Assembly (NCBI RefSeq): GCF_000182565.1
Contig: NW_015971547.1
Location: forward strand, 699,510-763,509
DNA length: 64,000 bases
Direction: 5' to 3'
Source: Spizellomyces punctatus DAOM BR117
Lineage: Eukaryota; Chytridiomycota; Chytridiomycetes; Spizellomycetales; Spizellomycetaceae
Shown: positions 47,334-58,302 of the stretch, one piece after another
Numbering within the stretch: position 1 is the first letter of the stretch
Layout: each line of letters starts with the position of its first letter
Made by a program: the position numbers and the translations under genes
Notes under the pieces: model-generated
Database searches by the model: none
Seen by the model: the letters and a program-made list of their open reading frames with translations, nothing else
What the model was told of the DNA's origin: nothing

Positions 47334-48858
47334 ATGTTCAAGAAACTCACTACCAATTTTGCTCCTCAACGGGGAGCGCCGCTAAGTCCGGATCGAGCAG
47401 CAGAGATACTGCACAAAGCAGCCTCACTAGTAGACCAAACGTCTTTCGAATGGATTATTGTAGACAAGCCCGTTGGTAATGTTCTGGGGATAGATCATTA
47501 ATTACTTAGAAAAAGGGTTCTAAATAATGCGTACGCAAGCAGACGGTTCCATCTTTGTGTTTCAACTTCATCCTTCAGAACCCCTCCCTGAGGATGGATA
47601 TGGTGAGCTTGAGGTCAATATAGTTACGTCATGGCACGGCATGCAAACAGTACCTCAATACAGGGTGGATGGACGATGAAGCCGCGTTTCGCACTATTGT
47701 CGTCGACAAGGTATGGTGTTATGTCTTTACAATTAATGGAACCTGTGATGAACTACTTCTTCCTGCAGGAAATGGAAATTATATCCCGAAGCCAAGGCTT
47801 CGGCTACGGGGATAAAGTCGCCCACATGTATGTTACCCTGACACTGATAATATGTGGCATAATGTTAATTATTTGTTCTATAATATTATAGGACACGAAG
47901 ACGCTACCGCTTGGTCCACTCTGACCTTCAGCTAATGCATTATCTCCAAATGCCTGATCCCGCCCGACATGTGCCAGTCCATCCGCAGCTCATCAAGGCC
48001 CCTCCCCGCGATCCCGCGACTTTACCTAATCTCACTGCTCGTGGCCCACCGCCTCCACAAATGGTACCACCGTATGGAATGGCACAGAGAGGGATGGCTG
48101 GTGCGGATCCCGCACATTATAAACATCTTGGTCATCGCAAACGTGGTCGGGTAAGTCACCATGTTGATGACCGTTGGGTTTTCGCACTTAATTATTGATA
48201 ATAGATAAAGACGTCAATGCAACCTCGCGCTTTTCTAGAAGACGATCACGATCCGTCTGGGGGTACACATCTGATAGTGCAGTACCTCTGATGTCCCATC
48301 TATCGCTATAGCTAATGCTGTGTCCATAATAACAGACGAGTTAGATGGATCAGTAAGCCGTGCGGTGGCATTGGAAAGATACAAGCGGAACCACGAGTTC
48401 ATTGACATGATATTTTCACCGTACCCCATTGGTGAATGGTCTCCCTCTCTCTATTAACATAGTTTGTGTTCCTAACAACTTAATTGCGCATAGCATCCAT
48501 AATCCCTCCCCAAATAATATCGGACACGAGTGCCGACCGTCTAGAAGGTCTAAAGCGCCAGCAGGTGAGGAAGTGGAGGTCCTCTGCCGTCGTTTCAAGC
48601 GATGGTCTCATCCAACTGGAGTAGGTTGAAGTCGGTGAGGAGATGGGTAAACTTGCTCGGTCGAATGCAGACGAGATCAAAGAGTTTCAAGAGAAGTCTA
48701 AGAAGCTAAGTAAAGCTATTGATGTGATAAAGCATGCCAAGTCACTGCAGGTTTGTTCCTCAAGCACGCGCAAAACAAGTCGTTTCAAAGCATGCTCATA
48801 TTTCCGTTCTTCAGGAGTTGGATGCTTTGGAAGCTGGGACAACAGCGGAGCTTTGAGC
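47334..48858 (+). CDS. SSR4: SWI/SNF and RSC complex subunit Ssr4
   Basis: Fungal-specific remodeller subunit (DUF1750/Ssr4 family). The start at 47334 gives [25 protein letters not shown] splices to [22 protein letters not shown] and then [15 protein letters not shown], matching the family's EWxxxDKPxDGSxxLxW and DGYRW signatures. [16 protein letters not shown] and [18 protein letters not shown] follow. A Pro-rich linker ([18 protein letters not shown]) leads to a KRGR patch. The later conserved block is [18 protein letters not shown]. The last exons give a coiled coil ([38 protein letters not shown]) and the end [15 protein letters not shown] at 48856-48858. Confidence 0.85.
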
Positions 48859-49029
48859 TCTGGTGAAACTCTCGACTACCTTTATATTTCGAAACTGTAG
48901 GAGCTCGCTTTAATCGGCCAGATACCCCAATCTGGTGGCTTAATTGTACATACTAGCCTGAACAACGAACACAAACTGTCTGATATTTTACACCGCCGTT
49001 CTCTTCATGACACAACGACCAATCGCTAG

Positions 49030-49835
49030 TCACATGGCGACACCATACCCTTCAAAATTTCTCAGTATGATGCCCACTTCCACATGCACCTTTCCCATTG
49101 AGCATGTCGTTAGCCTGAATCGATCCGACGGAGTATGTACCATGTCGGGATTTTTGAGTGCCGGTGAGGAATTGAGAAAATATGCTGCAGGTTGGGTCGT
49201 GTCAGCAATCGTGTAGCGCCTCATTCTGGTACAGGTAAACTAGGCAATACTTACACCATACTTCGTCCCAGAAAGATGTAACAGGCCGCCATGTCACAAT
49301 ATCTAGAGCGTGCTCGCCAGGTGTGGTTGGGATATGTACGAACCCGTACCCATCTAACATGACAAAACTGTCAATTGGCGCCTCATGTAGTAAAGAAACT
49401 GAAATCCGAAATATACATAGTTCGTTCCGTCCAAAAGAATCTCGCCGAAAAACTTGAACTTGGAGCTTTGGCCATCCCGTCACGCTTTTCGTCGCGTAGT
49501 GGATGTCTTCAAACGGACCCCATCCTTCTGTTAGATTCAAACCATTACCTACACCAATTGAACCTCCAGGCTACCTATTGGATGGCTCCAGACTGTAAAT
49601 CTATCATCCTAAAAGTTTCAAATTTAAGCAAAATCCATTATTAAAGCAGCGAAACCTTACATGCGCTACGGCACTTGATGCAAACCTCTGGTACATCCAC
49701 CTGCGTCAACCCCTCGGTTGCTCCTTCGAGGATTTTCCACCCATCACCGGCTATGACCCTCCATTTGCAACACAGCTCTGGGCGCGGAAAGTTGGATGCA
49801 CCTACAAGGGAGCCGATAATATGCAGTTCTGCCAT
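49030..49835 (-). CDS. B9D2: B9 domain-containing protein 2 (transition-zone protein)
   Basis: Component of the B9/MKS complex that forms the ciliary transition-zone gate. The start at 49835 gives MAELHIIGSLVGASNFPRPE and CCKWRVIAGDGWKILEG, close to animal B9D2 (MAEVHVIGQIIGASGF; CKWGIHTGAAWKLL). GLTQVDVPE follows and an intron (donor GTAAGG) restores FWSHPI. The next junction gives DIHYATKSVTGWPKLQVQVF and RRDSFGRNEL. A further intron restores YGYGFVHIPTTPGEHALDIVTWRP. The last exon ends GKVHVEVGIILRNFEGYGVAM, the typical C-terminal IGLLLRNFDRYG block, with the stop at 49030-49032. The order and spacing cover the whole family length of about 175-190 residues. Confidence 0.95.
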
Positions 49836-52507
49836 GACGTCCAGAAAGCACACTTGTTGAATTACGCGAATGCTGGACGCGGTCGCCTTGGGCGGGTCCG
49901 TTACATAATCCACGATCGTGGGGTACAATTCTTGAAAGCGATGCAGATGTAAACGAGCCAGAAGCAAACATTATTGGAAACTACCAAGATTCATATAATG
50001 ATATGACAAACTCCATTTTATTCAACGACATGCCAATTGAGAGCACGATCCATGTTAAACACAATTTGGTCAGGTTGAGTTGTTCAAATTGGAGCTCAAG
50101 GTGGTTATTCCTCCTTAACGGGACTGGCTAAAGCGACGCGGCTGCTATATCCTATGAGGTGTCTGACCACTGTTACCTCCACCAATTCCATTTATTCTTC
50201 TGGGTCTCTGTTAGAATTTCACAAGAGAAGAATACACTTCAGATGATAGTATCTTTAACGAAGAATGCAAGATTTCTTGAGAGACTGTTTTCAGAAACAA
50301 GCATATCGAAGAATCAACTTTTGGTATTGGGCCTAGAACGGATCCGTAGCTCTCTGTCGAGTCGTTTATCCTACATCCGCACAATGCTCGTGAAAAAGAG
50401 GGATTCGGTCCGAGCGGCGACCATTGACCAGTTACGGTCTTAAATATGTGCCTCTTCAATTATTCACTGGTCTTCGTAGGCGGCTTCAAACATCGGCGTC
50501 GAGGATATCCTGAAATTCGCAGGGTAAGCTACTTTAAAAAGAAGAGCAAATGGAAGCAGGCGGTATTGCTGGATGTGTTGGACCAGGTCCTATGTAAAGG
50601 ACTTCACTTACTTCAACCCCAGACTGTGTCACTTTGATCCTCACTTTCAACCTGGTGCTCTATACGGACAACAAGAGGAGCATGCCTGTCCGATGATGGT
50701 CTACTCCAAGGACGAGTTCGTATTTCAGACAACGGACGATACGATGACAATGTATCTGCAACAGAGGGACAAAGTACCTAAATTGCACTCGATTCGAGTA
50801 CCATGAAGAATATCATTCAAACCTATCTTTCGGATTGCTGCCTTCGCCAACACTAACATGGTCGCAAATATATACAAAGTAGTGGGTTGCTCAAGGCGCT
50901 GGTCTACGATGAAACTCTTTATCATCAACGAGATCTCAATGGAACCAGTATCCGCTTCTAAACACGCTGGTCTGTTATCACCGCCGATATCCTGTACAAC
51001 GTTTTTTGCTTCCAGAAATCGGCAGCTCCCGCGTGTAGTAGAGGTGAAATACGAGTATACCAATTTGAAAACCGAAAAAAGGTCTCTTGTGCTACAATCA
51101 CATATCGTTGATGAAAACGCCTCCCTACGAGAAGGAACAGGATGCTCGACTACGTGTACCAGTGCCCCGGTGGCCTGAGTGAACACGGAGGACCGTATTA
51201 TATATGTTATGCATATGGATCTGAAGAGAGTGCATGCCCGTAAGATGCTGGGGCTGGACGCAAGAGGAGGGAGTCTGGGTGGTTCGACGTGCTCCAGAAA
51301 AATTCAAAGAAACGGATATAACCCCTTCAAAGTCTGGTATGCTGCATGCGGATGAACCAGAGGAGCTGGATGTGAAGTCTCAGGTTATCTAGCTGAGCAA
51401 GGATCTACCGGTGATGTTCATTAAGCAAGCTACAAAGCTCAGTAGCCTGATACTTATCGAATAGACTGCTACGACTTGGACGACGCGCATCTGCGAAGTT
51501 GGCATTTTGCAGCGATTGTTGTCGAAGACGCCACGACAACGATCTGCCAGGACCTTTTTTCAGACGAGGTTCCCACCTTCACACCCCATTCGTCCTCAAA
51601 ATCCACGCCTCAAAGCTCTACCACTCAAGGCGCCTTCACGGTGCTTCAACCCCAAGTATATCTCTGATCGTCGCAGTATCGCATTGGAAAGATACGATAT
51701 ACACATTGAAATTTGGAAACATCCTCCTTTGGAAAAGGTTGAATTAGTGAACCAGCTGCAAAAGGACGTAGGAGACCTATTTGGAACTGCATCACATGGG
51801 TTCGTGCCCTGCGTGTGGGATTCAATTGGGTTGACTACAGGCTCGATCATGATATATATCACACCAATGACAAGAAGATGTGAGGGTAGATTCTTTGAAT
51901 AGAAATATGGCAATGCCAGCAACTTATGGAGCCGTGAACGTCCCGGGTGGACCGTAGGATCAAAAGATAAGATGGGTACCGTGTTCTTTAGCCTTCACAG
52001 GTTTACCGTACTTTGACTACTGGGCTTACAATTATGGGCCTATCGACACTCGTATCCACATAGAACTATTGTGATTGTGAATTCTCTTTTGTAATTTTCC
52101 TCAAAAGATGAGATTCCAGCCATGATGCTCTATCGCTACCTAAGATCCTACAGTGGGTCCAACGGTGGGTGCAAGGCAGATGTCAGCTTCAGAAGCTTAG
52201 TAGCATCACGTGGCAATTGAGCACCACGATGCTCGAGAAGACCCAGCGATGAGCGATGACCGTCCTCAACAATATCGTTCATTCATTCCCGTGTTTCTAA
52301 AAAGGTACTTTCAAATGTTTCTCCATCCATCCATCCATACAGATTGCGGAAAGGAGGATTGTGTGATGGTTCTGGTTTTCCCTGGGTCCTTTACGAGGAT
52401 GGTATTCGATGGATGGATGACATGAAATGACCATGGGCATGCACGAATGATGAACTAAATTATGACCCATTTGCGATTACTAGGGTAAAGCCTGATTATC
52501 GGGAGCA
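49836..52507. other. Unresolved 2.7-kb stretch with coding-like fragments
   Basis: I could not assemble a gene here. The plus strand shows fragments with protein-like composition, for example FDPHFQPGALYGQQEEHACP (about 50640), LDYVYQCPGGLSEHGGPYYI (about 51140), CYDLDDAHLRSWHFAAIVVE (about 51470) and YDIHIEIWKHPPLEKVELV (about 51700). Candidate GT-AG junctions separate them. The minus strand has one 153-codon frame (50725-51186) without family features. This could be a fast-evolving multi-exon gene or a decayed one. A short CCAT repeat lies at 52321-52338, and a TCACGTGG motif at 52206 belongs to the eL29 upstream region. Confidence 0.5.
52206..52213. promoter_or_regulatory. TCACGTGG E-box-type site
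   Basis: Lies about 295 bp upstream of the eL29 start codon. Confidence 0.5.
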
Positions 52508-52980
52508 ATGGTAGGTTCCAAAAACAATGCTTGCCGTTGGTTGATCTTTCATGCTCACCCAGTTCTTTATGTTAGGCCAAGTCAAAGGTTCGTAACAGTT
52601 CGGTTGGTGGGCCAGGGCGATTTAGGCGGGGATAGATGCTCTGTTGAGAGATCGGGTGTTATGCCTCATAGATTCGAAAGGATGGAGAAGGCTATGCCAG
52701 CCCAGGAAATGGAATCGAAGGACGATCTGCTAATGTTCTGTTCGCCTACAGAACCACACCAACCACAACCAGAACCGTAAGGCTCACCGCAACGGTATCA
52801 AGAAGCCAAAGGCCAACCGTCACCCTTCCCTCCGAGGAGTTGACCCCAAGTTCCTTCGCAACCAGCGGTTTGCAAAGAAGGGCAGCCTTGGTAAGATATA
52901 GGGGTTCGATTGGCGAGAAGGACGATTGGCTGTACTAAAGTATTCGTTCGTTTGCAGCCGCATTGAAAAAGCAGGAATAA
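52508..52980 (+). CDS. RPL29: 60S ribosomal protein eL29
   Basis: Small basic large-subunit protein. Its coding sequence is split in an unusual way. The first coding exon is only the ATG (52508-52510), followed directly by GTAGGT. The second is a 12-nt microexon, GCCAAGTCAAAG (52576-52587, Ala-Lys-Ser-Lys), between TATGTTAG and GTTCGT. The third (52752-52890) begins [20 protein letters not shown] and continues [22 protein letters not shown] last intron (52891-52957) joins in phase to AALKKQE, TAA at 52978-52980. The protein opens MAKSKNHTNHNQ, the invariant eL29 N-terminus, which confirms both tiny exons. Confidence 0.95.
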
Positions 52981-53236
52981 GTAGAAATTGTGTGTGATTG
53001 GTGATAATACACGAAAATCCGCTTCCAGAAGGAATGAACTCCTGGACCTGCTGAAATTGACATTTGACCATACCACTGTTGGCTGTTCATCCTCGTCCAA
53101 AGAACGAAACTGTGAGAGGCGAAGTCCCAATACCACCGCAGAACTAGTATTCCTTTTGACCATACAGACACTTTCCATTATTGTCCTTATTCGTTGTCAT
53201 TATACTCTTATACCAAAATACTAGGGTAAGACAGGT

Positions 53237-54020
53237 CTACTGAGCCAAGATTCCCGCGCCTGTTGGAGGTGCTGCCCTATTTTCATTCGTCAGCGTTTTA
53301 ATCAACTCTTCCAGCGGCGCCAACTCCTTCTTATCAATTAAAGCAAACTCCTGCACAAAAAACACAAAATGCTTGAAGCTGGTATTCAGATGCGCTTCTT
53401 CTCCCAAAGCCACAATCTTCGGAAAGTGTGCATGATATATGTGCGCATATACTCGGAACAGTCGTTTAAAGATGTTTTTGACAATTGACGGGAAACTTTT
53501 CGGAAACGGTACACCAATTTTCGAAGGGAATATGGCTTCATCGTCCAGTTGGGCTTGCACCCATGTCATCAGGTAATCAACATATTCGGGAGCAGAGACT
53601 TTAACTGGCTTTTTGAACTGCACGCCGTCGCACCAGTGATATTCGTACTTTGGACCAGCAGACATAACGGGGCATTCGGATGGCGTACAGAACTCCGTGA
53701 TTGTCCCGTATAGCATGTTAATTTGGTTGAAGAAGTCAACCGTGTTGACTGCAAGCCACTCGTTCAAGTCTTCACCCTCTGGAAGAGCAACGGCGAGTCG
53801 AAGATTTCCGGAGCCAAGCGTCGCCTCTGCATACTTCTTCAATTGATATTGTTTTGTGCCTTCGGGTATGTTCCGCTTGGGTTTAAACGTTTTGTTCTGA
53901 TTGGAAGAAATATCGTGAAAACACGTTCTCCTGGACAAGTGCCTCAAAACTGCATACGAGAAAGCCCTCTGCCAATCACCAGGCTCAGAAGCCTACCCCT
54001 TTTAGTCCAAAGAAGCTCAT
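53237..54020 (-). CDS. MOB1: MOB kinase activator (Mob1 family)
   Basis: Co-activator of NDR/LATS kinases in the mitotic-exit/Hippo-type pathway. The start at 54020 gives MSFFGLKG, and one intron (donor GTAGGC, acceptor AATCAG) joins to NKTFKPKRNIPEGTKQYQLKK. The Mob domain follows: LPEGEDLNEWLAVNTVDFFNQ, FCTPSECPVMSAGPKYEYHW, VDYLMTWVQAQLDDE, FPKSFPSIVKNIFKRLFRVY, AHIYHAHF and LNTSFKHFVFFVQEFALID. The zinc ligands (Cys of TPSECPVM and the preceding Cys; His of HIYHAHF) are in place. A Pro/Ala tail ends AGILAQ with the stop at 53237-53239. Length of about 220 residues is normal for Mob1. It is convergent with eL29 and divergent from SET2. Confidence 0.96.
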
Positions 54021-54659
54021 TGCACTTGTATGTGTGGGGAAGTTGGCACGTAAAGCAAATCGTAAGCCCTCAAATTAAGCTCGTACACGTATGAAAAGGT
54101 ATGCAAGTAATCAGAATTCAATCAAACAAGGAGAATTGAGTAATAGAAAGCCAGAAGTTCGTGCTAACAATATTCGTGCGTTCCAAAACCTCAGGATGTC
54201 GGCGATTGCCCAAATGCCCCCACTGTTGACTTCTAGACGCTGGTAGCTGCTTACGCTCCAATACCAAGCCACGAAGTTGTGGCTGGTGTCTCTCGGTCAA
54301 CGTATCGAGTCTGTCGTCGGAGACTTCGTGAGCGAATCTACCCACCGCCCACTTTGCCAAAGTTCCCACTATCCGCCGCTTGTACATATATTCTAAACCG
54401 GCGTTAGAGGCTGTTGATATCTGTCCTTCCTTATCTGCTGCGCTCGTGGAAAGGTGTCCAGAGATCTGCCCTGTCACGAAAAGGGCATTTGGTCGCGGAA
54501 CAGGATCACTTTGCTATCTTACACGTATGCTTTATAACTTTGGTTGGATATCCGGTTCTTGAAATTGAGCTTCCAATAATTTCCTGTTGCAACATTGCCG
54601 TAGTGATTGACCTGAAAGTCTCAAGTGAACGTTTATCTGCGCATGGGGATTTTCTAATA
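54021..54659. promoter_or_regulatory. Divergent region MOB1 / SET2
   Basis: No TCACGTG site and no other recognised motif. The open plus-strand frame that precedes the SET2 start extends back to about 54414, so the SET2 start may lie further upstream. Confidence 0.45.
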
Positions 54660-57600
54660 ATGGTGGTGGACCCCATGCAACATAAAACGGAAACCGTAAT
54701 AGAGTCTTGGTCGATGGTCAAAAAAGAGCATGTAGTGAAGGAAGAGCGATTATCTTGGCACCTGACGGGGTCTCCAGAAGAGCACAGATCGGTGGTTATT
54801 GAGGCAGAGCCTGTGCCGACCCCGCCCACGCTTGCGGATGGTGACGTGAAAGACCCTCCCGCACCCATATCCTGTGATAAGCCAACCTGCTCCACGCCGG
54901 AAGTTGCAGAGAAGGTTAGCAAAACGTACACGCATATCCTTTCCAATGAGTTCAAGGGAGGGGCGAACGGGAAGACTCCCAGTGATGAATATATGATCTG
55001 CGATTGTCGATATGTACCAGGTACGTGCAAGCTATGCATCAGTATCTGTGTCGTTTGGCTTTGGGTCGTATGTCCAGACATTAATGTGCTCAATAATGCC
55101 AGGCCAAAATATGCGACATCAGGCCTGCGGGGAAGAGTCGAACTGTATAAACAAGGAGCTTTTTATAGAGTGTATGGGAGAAACATGCCCCGCCGGGCAA
55201 TATTGTCAGAACCGAAGGTTGGTACGGAAAGTCGAATTCTACGGATAGTACGACGCCTTAGCGGTATTTTCAGATTCCAAAACCGACATTACGCGCCCAT
55301 CGAAATCTTTGAAACTGAGAAGAAGGGCTTCGGCCTTCGGGCTACGGCGCCTATTCGCGGGTATGTGCAAGCAGCATCGATAAGGTAATACCGCAGGTCA
55401 TCTTTGACTAAATCACTGTTTTGTAGAGGCTCCTTCATAATAGAGTACTGCGGAGAAGTCATCACTGGTGCAATGTTTAAGAAAAGGATCCAAGAATATG
55501 ATAAACAGGGGCGAAAGCATTTTTATTTCATGAGCCTGAAGGCAAATGAGGTACGTCGGTGCATTCACAAAGATCAGATATAATAGATCACGTCATCTGA
55601 CGCTTGGTCCGCAGTTTATCGATGCCTCAAAGAAAGGCAATATGTCTCGTTTCATGAATCATAGCTGCTCCCCAAATTGTGCGTTACATAAATGGGTGGT
55701 GGGATCAAACTGGAGAATAGGAATCTTCGCTCTACGTGACCTTGACGTGGGTGAAGAATTGTCATTTGACTATAAGTTCGAACGTTATGGGTAAGGCAAT
55801 TGGGCCATACAAAGTTGGCTTCTTTTTACCTAATGCGCTTTTGGATTGCAGTGCAAAGGCGCAGGAATGCTTTTGTGGCTCCGCCAATTGCAAAGGCTAC
55901 ATCGGGGGAAAGCAAGCAGAGATTGTCATGAATTCCGATGACGGTAGGGTTGTTGCATCGTCCAATGTTCAGAGCCTTCTAGTTACTCAGCGGTACTTTT
56001 GCTTGCGATGCAGAAGGAGATAGTGATATGGAAAACTCAGAAACAGACAAGCCACGTGCTACTCGTCGACGTAAACGAGGTGGCGAGGACAGCGACTATG
56101 AAGGGGAGGCGGTTAGGCAGGTTGGTAATGAAGAAGGAGCATGCTGACACTGTACGAGAGCATAAACATTGTGCTTTGCAGGAGGCAGAATGTCTACATA
56201 ATGCAGAAGATGTTCAGGTTGTCACACGATCCTTGTTTCGCCATGCGGCCAAACCAAAGAGAATTATGCGGCTTCTTAGCAAAATCGAGGTGTGTTGGTT
56301 AGCACTGCCTGTGGTATTCGTATATTGAAAAGATAATAACTTCCCAATTGGATAGAACACGAACGCGCTTCCTTTGCAGCGGCGCTTTATCTGGGGACAT
56401 GGGCTCTCCGTTCTCAAAATGTGTCTTCGCGAATACACAGGGAAAAATGCCGCAATTTGTTTACAGGTTAGATCGGGGACACAGTGTACAGCTATTGTTT
56501 GCAACATTACTAATAGGCTTTTCTTTGGACCAGGTGTTACGTATATTGCGCATGCTTCCTATCGCATCTAAGAATACCGCTGAGAAAGTCGAGGATTGTG
56601 TAGTCAAGCTAGCAGAGCTACCCGATTTGGAGATATCTACGATTGCCAAAGAGGTAAAGTGATCGTCAGCTGTCGTGTTTCTGAAGTGCCACGCGAATAC
56701 TAAATCTTTTCGCAGCTTGTTGAGAGTTGGTCCACATTGCAAAGTGTCTACAAAATCCCAAAACGAATTCCTCCGGTAAGTGAAAAACAAGCTTTGCCAT
56801 ATTGTTCCTTATAGTAAAAAATGCTTTGGACAGCCCCCAGACAGCGATGCACCAAAGGAGGCCACCGGTCAAGACTCTCCATCTCAAAATGGTGGATCTA
56901 AACGCTCCTACGATGAACCTGATGGGGATAGAGTTGAATCGTATTCGCCGCGGTCAAAGCGCTCCAGAAGTGATGACCGCGAGGGAGAGCGTCGATATTC
57001 TAGTTCCGATAGTCGGAATCGGCATGATATGTACCGACCTTCCTATTTTGCATCTCGGGCGTACCCACCGGAATACGCCGACTATGAAACACGGTCACCG
57101 TGGTCGCGTCGTGGATCAGGAAATAATGATAGCGATTACTCTGGTCAGCGACCGTACCCTCGCTCAGCTGTTCCTTCCCATAATTCGTCGGTATCTGGCA
57201 GCCCTCGATATGGACACGCGCCATATCCGGATCACAGGACCACATACTCCAGCGAGCATGAGCACACCCCCAGGCGTCCGTCGCAAGCAGATCGCCCGCT
57301 ACCGCTAGGATGGAAAGCGACACGTACGGAGGATGGTGCCGTTTACTATTATAATGTTAATACACGGGAAGCGCAGTGGGAGTTTCCTTCCGAGTCCGGT
57401 GAACCCGCTAATGATGAGCGCGCGACGTTACCCTCGATGTTACCTGGGGTATCGGAATCCGCAATCAGGGCGGTTGTGGAAGAAGCCAACGCGGTGCAGT
57501 CGTCACCAGAAAAGCCGTCACCTCACAAGGAGAAACGGGTTAGCCACCCAACATCAAGTACGTCAGATTTTCCGAAGAAGCTCAAAGTAGAGGTAAGTCT

Positions 57601-57992
57601 TGAGTGCCGCGCACAATTACATTCATAGACTGAAGTTCACAGTACTACTTTCAGATCGGTAATTTTGTCGTCAAGCAGATGTCAAAATACAAAATTCCGT
57701 CCGAAAAATTCAAGGATTTGGCACGAGCTGTAGGGGTCATGATGCTACTTGCAGCACGCGCCTATTTTGCTGAACCTTGACTATTTCTTAGGTAACAAAG
57801 GCATTAGTCGACAAAGAGCGAAGAACGCATAGCTTGAACGACAATAGTGAGCTTTCGGAGCATAAGAAGAGTAAAATCAAGATTTATGTGAAGGAGTACT
57901 GCAAGCGGAACGGTTACTTACCAAAGTTACAGGGGGGACCTAGCCCCGCAACGACTGGGCGTGGCAACGGCAATGATAATATACGATCGTAA
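54660..57992 (+). CDS. SET2: Histone H3-K36 methyltransferase Set2
   Basis: Methylates H3K36 during transcription elongation. The start is provisional at 54660 ([13 protein letters not shown]); an earlier in-frame ATG at 54414 is possible. The AWS domain lies at about 54.97-55.23 kb ([10 protein letters not shown] spliced to [20 protein letters not shown] and [11 protein letters not shown]). The SET domain is spread over 55.27-55.80 kb ([53 protein letters not shown]), with post-[18 protein letters not shown] mid-region motif [20 protein letters not shown] lies at about 56.72-56.78 kb. The WW domain is at about 57.30-57.40 kb ([19 protein letters not shown]). The SRI domain, which binds the phosphorylated Pol II CTD, begins after [14 protein letters not shown] (57.65 kb) and ends with TAA at 57990-57992. 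Confidence 0.95.
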
Positions 57993-58302
57993 AGCGGAGC
58001 GATGTGTACATAACCAACACAATAATGATTTATGGAACTTGGACAACAGTGGAAAGTAAAAGATGAGATGATGAGTTTGATGTGATCTTTGGTGCGCCCG
58101 CCGTTTGAGGAACCTGCGAAAAGCGCCTGAGCCCGTCTTCCAAAGCGCTGTCGTCGATGTCTTACGTGAGCGTGTGGCGCTTGTGGCGTCGGAAGATGAC
58201 GCGAGTTGTGGCGCAGACCCATCCTCCAGATTTGTCCCTAGGTTCCCGACGGTCCAGTAATTCTTTGGGACATACCGGCAACAATCGAGAACAGTCCCGG
58301 CC
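57993..58302. other. Intergenic SET2 to cysteine synthase
   Basis: 310 bp between two plus-strand genes. No feature recognised beyond the expected 3' UTR and promoter. Confidence 0.5.

Noticed and set aside
50725-51186. Minus-strand 153-codon ORF
   Set aside because: Composition is not convincingly protein-like, and plus-strand fragments in the same interval are equally plausible. Not called as a gene.
54118-54477. Minus-strand 119-codon ORF between MOB1 and SET2
   Set aside because: No family features. It lies in a divergent promoter region.
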